DNA from: Rhizopus arrhizus
Taxonomy: Eukaryota > Mucoromycota > Mucoromycetes > Mucorales > Rhizopodaceae
DNA: 64,000 nt
Assembly: GCA_024220505.1 (NCBI GenBank)
Contig: JAKZZE010000012.1
Span: 558,001 to 622,000 of the forward strand
Direction: 5' to 3'
The position numbers and the translations under genes were made by a program. Shown one piece after another: positions 57,192-64,000 of this stretch. How positions within the stretch are numbered: position 1 is the stretch's first letter; each line of letters starts with the position of its first letter. The notes beneath the pieces are model-generated. The model worked only from the letters and a program-made list of their open reading frames with translations, ran no database searches and had not been told where the DNA came from.

Positions 57192-57740
57192 TTAATAGTC
57201 TGTCCAACGTCCTTTGTTCTGAATACACTTTTGTATACGTTGTGGCACACTTTCTATAGCTTTCCGACACCCTTCCGGCTTCATAATGTCGTACCAAACC
57301 TTAGTCACACGTTCATAAAGCTCGTTCATGCCTTTTGGTGCAGTTTCATAGTCATTAAGTCTCCTTTTCAACAATGACCACATATTTTCGATAGGATTTA
57401 AGTCCGGAGATTGTGCAGGTCATTGTAAAACAGTATAAGATTGTTTTTGAAGGTACTCCTTTACTACTTTTGATGTATGCTTAGGGTCGTTGTCATGCTG
57501 GAAAATCACCTGGTGACGTTCAAAGCCTAATTTATTGACACCATATTCAATTGTACACTCCAGTTCATCCTCCAAAATCTCTTTATGCAATTCTTTGTCC
57601 ATATTACCATTGATTTTGCACATCCAACCGACTCCAGCATAGGTAATAGCACCCCACAACATAATACTGCCTCCACCGTGTTTAACAGTCATCTTCACAT
57701 GATGGGATTTTAGGCTTTCCCCTGATCGAATCCATGCCCA
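57192..57740 (-). pseudogene. Tc1 transposase C-terminal half (element C)
   Basis: Minus strand from 57740: TWAWIRSGESLKSHHVKMTV, GGGSIMLWGAITYAGVGW, FQHDNDPKHTSKVV, then a TGA at 57422-57420 where Trp is expected, and SPDLNPIENMWSLLK to GRWTDY-stop. First catalytic Asp and N-terminal DNA-binding domain are missing because the gene is cut by an LTR. Confidence 0.88.
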
Positions 57741-57742
57741 GG

Positions 57743-58336
57743 TGTCGTATTTACTCTAATAATTTCCTTAATGTCGTGTGAGATCACTCAAAAGATTCTT
57801 AAAATTAATAATTTGACTGTATATCATATATAGCACTTCGTGCTATGTACGATAAACAGCCCACACAATTTATACCGTACTACCTCGGACCCTAAATCAT
57901 ATTGTTATATTCTAAGACGTAGTTTGTGTGGAATAGGCGTGTTGTTCTCTCGATTAATAAAATTAACAAATAAATCAAATAATCGATGAGTCTCTTGAAC
58001 CTCTTTATTGAGTAAGGACGAGAGAGAGAGCCCATTCAATACAAACTACGTCTTAGAATATAACAATATGATTTAGGGTCCGAGGTAGTACGGTATAAAT
58101 TGTGTGGGCTGTTTATCGTACATAGCACGAAGTGCTATATATGATATACAGTCAAATTATTACTTTTAAGTGATCTCACACGACATTAAGGAAATTATTA
58201 GAGTAAATACGACAGTTTGTATTGAATGGGCTCTCTCTCTCGTCCTTACTCAATAAAGAGGTTCAAGAGACTCATCGATTATTTGATTTATTTGTTAATT
58301 TTATTAATCGAGAGGACAACACGCCTATTCCACACA
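57743..58336 (+). mobile_element. LTR J (outer) with an inverted LTR of the same family inside
   Basis: The outer LTR starts TGTCGTATTTACTC and ends TATTCCACACA. At 57926 it is interrupted by a 288-bp inverted copy of the same LTR (57926-58213), flanked by AGTTT on both sides (57921-57925, 58214-58218). Shared parts: GATTTAGGGTCCGAGGTAGT, the GCACTTCGTGC palindrome, CTCTCTCTCGTCC and CAATAAAGAGG. A more distant member lies at 61163-61505. Confidence 0.85.
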
Positions 58337-58958
58337 AACGATGATACATGTGAAGCGGTCACAATAGTATTCAGAAAGCATGGGCTTCCAATCACTAAAA
58401 CGCCGCATCGGTTAAGTGTTCTAACTATAAAAGTAGGGACAAAGAAGAATTAGCGAGACCGAGTGATAGTTTTAAAGTCGATTACTATTATTAAAAAGAG
58501 ACATCAATGCTACTTGTTTTAGCTCGAGTTCTACCTGAGATTAGATGACTAAAAATAATAACGACCGATATGATTTGACATGTACAGTGGCCGTCAAAAT
58601 TGGTCGCATGTTTTCATATTTTGCTTATACACGTTGCGGACTACTTCATTTCTTAGTTTATAGCAATTTAGTATACACCATTCGAAAGAGCAAACTCTGG
58701 GTAATACTATGGTAGTACAAATATTGCAGTAGAGCCAGTGTATTGGTAATAACTGGCCCTCAAAGTCCGACGGCACATGCGACCAATTTTGACGGCGTTT
58801 ACAAGTGACATAATATAGTCACAAAAATGTGACTTAATTGCGAATTTTTTATATTTTTTTCTTCTCTTTCTTCTATTATTGTAATATTGTTTACATGTAA
58901 GTGTTTTATTGCTACATTGCGACACCCCATTAAGAAATTACACCATTGCAGATTCGAC

Positions 58959-60324
58959 ATGCGCGCAATTTCAACTGACAAAGTAAACAGCATTTCCTCA
59001 TTGCTAAGATCTAAGAAGTCAAACAGCAACGTAGCAAAACAAGTTGGTGTTAGTCGTACTACTGTTCAGAAGTACCGCTCATCTCTGAAGATGAGTGGAA
59101 ATGTTAATGAAGCTGGTCGTCCATCTCTAATTAGTCAACGCATGGTAAACTACATCCGGAGATTAGTCACCTTGGGAAGAAAAAATAATGCTGTAGAGAT
59201 CCAAAAAGCTCTAAAAGAAGAATTTGGAATGTCTGTAAGTGACAGTACCGTACGCCGCGTCCTCAAAAAAGCTGGCTTTATAGCATTTGTCAAGCCTCAA
59301 AAACCATTGCTGCGAATGCAAAACATCATAAAACGCCTTCAATGGACTAAATCGCACCAACATTGGACTGTGGACGACTGGAAACGGGTCATATTCTCAG
59401 ATGAGACCAAAATAAATCGTTTTGCATCCGACGGAAAGGCTTATACATGGAAACTACCCAATGAGGAATTGAACTCGCGACATGTACAGCAAACCGTCAA
59501 GCATGGGGGTGGCAATATTATGGTCTGGAGCTGCATTACATGGGAAGGCGTTGGGTGGATAGTTGATGTAGGTCATCATATGAATAGCGAGGCCTATCTT
59601 TAGGTCTTAAAAGATGATTTACTGAAGACAATGGAAAGTTATGGCTTGGATTCTTCCAAAATCGTGTTTCAGCAGGATAATGATCCGAAGCATACTGTCA
59701 TGTTTTGACATGTCTATAAGATACAGTCTTATCATTCTGGACTAAATCTTTCCAAATGAGCTTGAATAAGAATAGAACCTGATAATTATCACTGCCCTAA
59801 ACAGCCAAGTTTCACTTTCATCTCAACAGTTGATTATTAACATCAGTCTATAAAATTTTTCTTATACATGTCAAATCATATCGGTCGTAACTATTTTTGT
59901 CATCTAATCTCAGGTCTTGCTCAACTAATATAAATAGCCTTGAAATCTTTCTTTAATAAAAGTATTCGATTTTAGAACTATTGTTCGGTCTCGTTAATTC
60001 TTCTTTATCCTATTTTTGAATACTTAAAACACTTCACATACATCGAAGGTAGTGAAAGAATGGATTGACCAGCAGCCTTTCGAAGCATTGGAATGGCCTC
60101 CTCAGTCCCCAGACCTAAATCCCATAGAGCATATGTGGGCACATTTAAAGAGAGAGCTATTTCATAGCTATGAGGCACCACCAAGTAGTATGCATGAGCT
60201 ATGGGAGCGTATAGGTCAGACCTGGTATGCCATTTCTAAAGAGGAATGTCAGAAATACATCGAAAGTATGCCTAAAAGGTGTGCTGCAGTTATTAAAGCA
60301 AAAGGTCGTTGGACTAAGTATTGA
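58959..60324 (+). pseudogene. Tc1 transposase of element D, one stop and one LTR insertion
   Basis: Start MRAISTDKVNSISSLLRSKK; helix-turn-helix VAKQVGVSRTTVQKYRS; GRPS hook; DDE core FSDETKINRFASDG, GGGNIMVWSCITWEGVGW, FQQDNDPKHT and SPDLNPIEHMWAHLK; ends GRWTKY-stop. A single nonsense codon, TAG at 59601-59603, lies where a CAG Gln codon is plausible. LTR L interrupts between KHT and SKVVKEW. The least damaged of the Tc1 copies. Confidence 0.9.
59696..60036 (+). mobile_element. Solo LTR L, 341 bp, in the transposase of element D
   Basis: TGTCATGTTTTGACATG to AAAACACTTCA, TSD CATAC at 59691-59695 and 60037-60041. Nearly identical to the chromovirus LTRs (opposite orientation), so it derives from the same recent family. 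Confidence 0.95.
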
Positions 60325-60747
60325 TTTTTTTAAATAAAGTGTGTCAAAACGTTTACTTATAAACGCCGTCAAAATTGGTCGCATGTGCCGTCGGACTTTG
60401 AGGGCCAGTTATTACCAATACACTGGCTCTACTGCAATATTTGTACTACCATAGTATTACCCAGAGTTTGCTCTTTCGAATGGTGTATACTAAATTGCTA
60501 TAAACTAAGAAATGAAGTAGTCCGCAACGTGTATAAGCAAAATATGAAAACATGCGACCAATTTTGACGGCCACTGTATAAGAAATTTTTTATAAACTGA
60601 TGTTAATAATCAACTGTTGAGATGAAAGTGAAACTTGGCTGTTTAGGGCAGTGATAATTATCAGGTTCTATTCTTATTCAAACTCATTTGTAAAGATTTA
60701 GCCCAGAATGATAAGACTGTATCTTATTGACATGTCAAAACATGACA

Positions 60748-60919
60748 TAAATGTAATATTCTGGGCTTAGAATTTATAGATAAATTTTTATACTTTATTT
60801 AACTTATTTTTCTTTTTCTTTTTCAACACTTATATTTATATATTTCAATCAAATAACTGTGGATTTTTCTAGATAACTCGCGGAGACTAAAACCAAATAT
60901 CATTACATTATCCCCCTCC
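60748..60919 (-). other. LTR remnant and purine tract next to an integrase end
   Basis: On the minus strand the integrase stop at 60920 is followed by AAGGAGGGGGATAATG, a purine tract of the kind that precedes a 3' LTR, and then AT-rich sequence (TGTAATGATATTTGG onward) that is probably LTR. Confidence 0.5.
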
Positions 60920-61150
60920 TTAGTTGGAACCGTCCTCATTAGCAAAGTAAGGTCGCATGTGTCGTATGTTAGCAGTTGTAATGTAACCAGTCTTGTCCTT
61001 CGGATCTGTGATTTTATACGAAGTACCTTCCGCGTTATTCTTGCTTACAATTTGGTAAGGACCTAACCAGCGTTCTTTCGGGAACCCAGTATTTACCAAG
61101 TTCTTGCGCATGATCAGATCACCAATATTATAATTGTATTTCACCGTGGA
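60920..61150 (-). pseudogene. C-terminal end of a Gypsy integrase
   Basis: Minus strand reads YNIGDLIMRKNLVNTGFPKE, RWLGPYQIVSKN and TTANIRHMRPYFANEDGSN-stop, the domain that ends Pol in many Ty3/Gypsy elements. It is cut on its 5' side by the LTR at 61163. Confidence 0.75.
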
Positions 61151-61162
61151 TCCTTTATCATA

Positions 61163-61505
61163 TGTCGTATTTACATCATTAAATACTATTATTCGTATGA
61201 GATTACTCAGATCTTATATAAGAAATAACAAGTACTGAATACATAATATTACTTATTACATATTCCTTAAAAGCTCATATACAATGTTTATATTGTTCAA
61301 GCTCAATACTAAAATTGACCTTGAACTCACTTCGGTCCCTGAATAATTTCATTTCCTATATAAAGGCGTAGTTTGATTAAATGGGTTCTCTCTCTCGTCT
61401 TGAAATCTAATAAAGAGGTTACATAGAGACTCATTCACTAGTTTTCAAGTACTATCTCCTTTCTTTTTTCTCACTTAATTATCTGCAAATATCTCACCTT
61501 TAACA
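61163..61505 (+). mobile_element. LTR N, distant member of the LTR J family
   Basis: TGTCGTATTTACATC start; GAGATTACTCAG; CTATATAAAGGCGTAGTTTG; GGGTTCTCTCTCTCGTC; AATAAAGAGGTTA; GAGACTCATTC; ends near CACCTTTAACA. It lies between an integrase end (minus) and an integrase core (plus) with no matching 5-bp flanks, so it may mark a recombination point. Confidence 0.65.
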
Positions 61506-61506
61506 A

Positions 61507-62338
61507 AAAGTGGCAATAAATGGATTCTTATGGCAGTTGACTACACAACCAATTGGCCCATCGCTCGAGCAATTCAAAATGCTACTGGTGAAGAAATAGT
61601 CAAATTTATATATGAAGAAATCGTTTTGCGCTTTGGATGTCCTGATGAAATTCTGACTGACCGAGGCGCTAATTTCATGTCTAAGGTGGTCAAGCAATAT
61701 ATTACAAAAATCAAATCCAAACACAATTTGACTAGTGCTTTCCACCCAAGATCTAATGGAAAATGTGAAAGACTTAATCAAACATTTAAGAGAATGTTAA
61801 CAAAATACGTCAATGGTGATATACATAGCTGGGACGATTATATGGATGCTGCTCTTTTTGCATGCCGAATTCGGAAACATGCGACAACGAAATTTAGTCC
61901 GTTCTTTCTGACTTATGGTGTTGAACCTCGAATACCTGGTGATCATCATCGTCCGTTTATTAGTGAATTCACAGAACAAGATCAAGAAATCATATCAAAC
62001 GATGCTATAACTCATTTACACAAATTACGTGAAAAACGATACCTAGCAGAAGAAAGATTAAGAAAACAAGCAAAAATTGACAAGTCTCGCTGGGACTCTC
62101 TATTAAATGGACATAACGCGCAAATGTTTGAAGTTGGTGATTATGTATTGTTGAGACATGAAAACAAAAAAGGTCTAGAATTTAACTGGATGGGTCCTTA
62201 CAAAATACTCAAGCGTAATATGGATTTCAATACGTATCAAATACAAGAAGTTGATGGAAAAATTTATCAATCATGGGTTCACACCGATCGTCTACATCCA
62301 GTTAAATATGTTGGCTCATCAATTAACAAATCATGGTA
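61507..62338 (+). pseudogene. Gypsy integrase core to C-terminal domain, cut by Tc1 element E2
   Basis: Reads KWILMAVDYTTNWPIARAIQ (first Asp), ILTDRGANFMSKVV (second Asp), HPRSNGKCERLNQTFKRML (Glu), then YGVEPRIPG, FEVGDYVLLRH and WMGPYKILKRN. The frame is open for 277 codons up to KSW, where element E2 is inserted at a TA; past the element the frame resumes at 63971 (IPRMARADS) to the window edge. The 5' part of Pol is missing. Confidence 0.88.
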
Positions 62339-63968
62339 CAGTAGCGGACAAAACTGGTGCACAAAACTTTTTTTCAGCTTTTAACTACCATTACCTGCTC
62401 ATGGTAATTGCAATAGTCATGAAACTGTACTAGAAGGAGGATATACTAGTCATTGTAATTTATGTATGTTCTAAGCATGACATTGTTAAAACTGAGCGAT
62501 AAGCGTGCTTTAAATTTATAAAATTTTATATTTTCTAAAAACCGCAAAAGTGGCTAAGACCTTAGACTTTATATAATCATCTCATCTCTTGATATCATCG
62601 GATGTTCTTCTTTGCATATGCTAATAATATGCGTGTATATCATTTTCAATAAAAGAACCCGGCTCTTTAACTACTCTTTTCCAAAGATCATCGACCCTTT
62701 TTGATCTAGTGTCGTATCATCATACCTTTGCCATCAATTGCCACCTGGTATGCTTAAGCGGACTTAGGCCGGGATTAGTAGCGGCTAAACTTGTAGCACA
62801 GAAGCGCTGTTATCAAATATTGAGTTTGTGACATGCGTCGACTTGTGCCTTGTGTCATTGTCATACTGAAACGAGAGATTACGACGTTTTAGACCACTAT
62901 ACGCTAGGCTTTTGTGGTATGAAGTAAGCGAAATATATGTGTATATTTATGAGTTCATTATACCATCATGTACTTGACACACATATTCCGGTCCTCAATA
63001 TCTAATACAGCCTTAAAACATAACAGAGCAGCCAGCATGCTTCATTGTTTGATCACCGTGAAAAAATCGCTAAGGTTGCTCGACTTGCTTTCAATATTAG
63101 TGTATACTATCTGCATCCATAATGTTCATATTTGTTTCATTGCTAAATATAGCAGACTTCCAGCCCTCTATTGTATACAATGGCTTGTCGTGATACCACG
63201 TTCATCGCTTTTTCCGGCTAATACAGCTGATGAAATTCTTCGATTCCTTACTTCCAGACTCAAAATCTAGCTTCCAACAGTGCCTTCAGACTGACAATTT
63301 GCTAATACTGTATCTTAAGGTCCTCAAAATGTGCTGAGCATCGGAAACTGTGTGTAACGGACCTTGTCCAAGCTTTAGGTTGGTGATTGAGCTAGTAACT
63401 TTTCAGACTAAAAGCGGGAGACCTTCATGATCACAAGACATTAAGTTTCTTTCTTCCCTCTTTCTCCTGTTGATTGTCCATTTAGAGATTCTTGTTATTC
63501 TAGAAATATCTGTTGTCGTACGAACTACGTGTATTCGAGATCTCAGAGTTTCGTTTTTACAGTTGCTTATTTTCTTAAACATATAAGGCTAGTACTTTGT
63601 TATAGTGAATAGGGTAAAAACAAAAGGGGGGATTCAATGGGAAATACAAAATAACTACGGTTTTATATATTTTTTAAGAGCTACTAAAATTCACTAATAT
63701 GCTGTGAAATCTGAAAGCAAACGGGAGAGATATGGGGAAAATTGAAAGAAGGCTAGACAAGCACCACATTTTTGGCGAAAATTGAAATATGCAAAAAATC
63801 ACTAAAAATGACCTTATGCCTGGGGGATGTCCGGTACAGTTCCGGTTTACATAACATAATGTATATTTTGGACTGTCTTTCAGATGGTATACGCCACAAA
63901 AGTCGCAGACATATGGCGGAGATACAATGTCGATTTTAATTTTTGTGCACCAGTTTTGTCCGCTACTG
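62339..63968 (-). mobile_element. Tc1-like element E2, inverted second copy of E1
   Basis: Same 1630 bp length and ends (CAGTAGCGGACAAAACTGGTG and its inverse), TA at 62337-62338 and 63969-63970. Sequence runs antiparallel to 51085-52714 with scattered substitutions; the transposase relic is on the minus strand and full of stops. Confidence 0.9.
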
Positions 63969-64000
63969 TATATACCGCGAATGGCTAGAGCTGATTCTGA

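Larger units (their letters stand above)
56513..57742 (-). mobile_element. Tc1-like element C, truncated
   Basis: CAGTGACTCCCAAAAGTGTC begins one terminal repeat (to about 56720, inner end GGTGCATTGGGACACTTTTG). A solo LTR sits directly inside it. The transposase lies on the minus strand and is cut at 57742 by another LTR, beyond which neither its N-terminal part nor the second terminal repeat was found. Related to element B. Confidence 0.85.
58585..60576 (+). mobile_element. Tc1-like element D, inserted in LTR K
   Basis: CAGTGGCCGTCAAAATTGGTC start, inverse end at 60576, TA flanks at 58583-58584 and 60577-60578. Terminal repeats of about 215 bp; at least 183 bp of the two arms are identical. 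About 1646 bp without the LTR inside it. Confidence 0.93.
58411..60747 (-). mobile_element. LTR K, related to the chromovirus LTR, split by Tc1 element D
   Basis: 58411-58584 and 60577-60747 align with the two halves of the LTR at 37848-38188: GAATTAGCGAGACCG, CGACCGATATGATTTGACAT, then AAACTGATGTTAATAATC and ACATGTCAAAACATGACA. The first half is more diverged than the second. No matching target duplication was seen. Confidence 0.85.

Noticed and set aside
58594..58776. 60-codon open frame, repeated identically at 60385-60567
   Set aside because: Both lie inside the inverted terminal repeats of Tc1 element D, so the identity follows from the repeat; no protein family.
1..64000. CRISPR array or bacterial operon
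   Set aside because: No regularly spaced repeats; spliceosomal introns throughout mark eukaryotic DNA.

Overview
The window looks like nuclear DNA from an early-diverging fungus, most probably Mucoromycota (Mucorales-like). It is AT-rich, host genes carry many 50-90 nt GT-AG introns, and the mobile fraction has the mix typical of these fungi: Ty3/Gypsy chromoviruses, DIRS-type tyrosine-recombinase retroelements, a LINE, Tc1/mariner and IS630-like DNA transposons and a Fanzor. Family calls rest on recognised motifs; no database search was run. Exon structures were read by eye and checked for phase where stated.

Layout. 0.7-4.0 kb: an Erf2-type DHHC palmitoyltransferase and a dysbindin-like coiled-coil protein, both on the minus strand. 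4.0-14.4 kb: decayed DNA. It holds a dead IS630-like transposase fused to a fragment of a mitochondrial-type isoleucyl-tRNA synthetase gene, a broken family of unknown function, and a LINE split by a solo LTR whose polymerase core is replaced by an LTR remnant. 15.7-18.35 kb: a Fanzor (eukaryotic TnpB relative) unit between about 50-bp inverted repeats, with three in-frame stops and a changed RuvC-III residue.

18.5-28.4 kb is a compact run of host genes: a GT49 glycosyltransferase, a TBC-domain Rab-GAP, a Cdc10-type septin, the osmosensor Sho1, and EFR3, the plasma-membrane anchor for PI4-kinase. Several act at the cell surface, in membrane traffic or at the septum, but nothing suggests co-regulation. 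28.4-35.5 kb: two decayed DIRS elements in opposite orientation. 36.0-37.2 kb: a Cns1/TTC4 Hsp90 co-chaperone, the last host gene.

37.2-64 kb is a nested transposon graveyard whose insertion order can be read from target-site duplications. At least five Tc1-like copies, each about 1.65 kb once later insertions are discounted, sit inside LTRs or retroelement genes and are themselves hit by LTRs. An intact 6.0-kb chromovirus (single 1619-residue Gag-Pol, almost identical LTRs) lies in the terminal repeat of one Tc1 copy. That Tc1 copy sits exactly at the centre of an inverted duplication. A separate 1.68-kb TIR element at 54.6-56.3 kb has an uninterrupted 440-residue transposase and may be active. 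The remaining Tc1 transposases are broken, mostly by stop codons explainable as single C-to-T or G-to-A changes.
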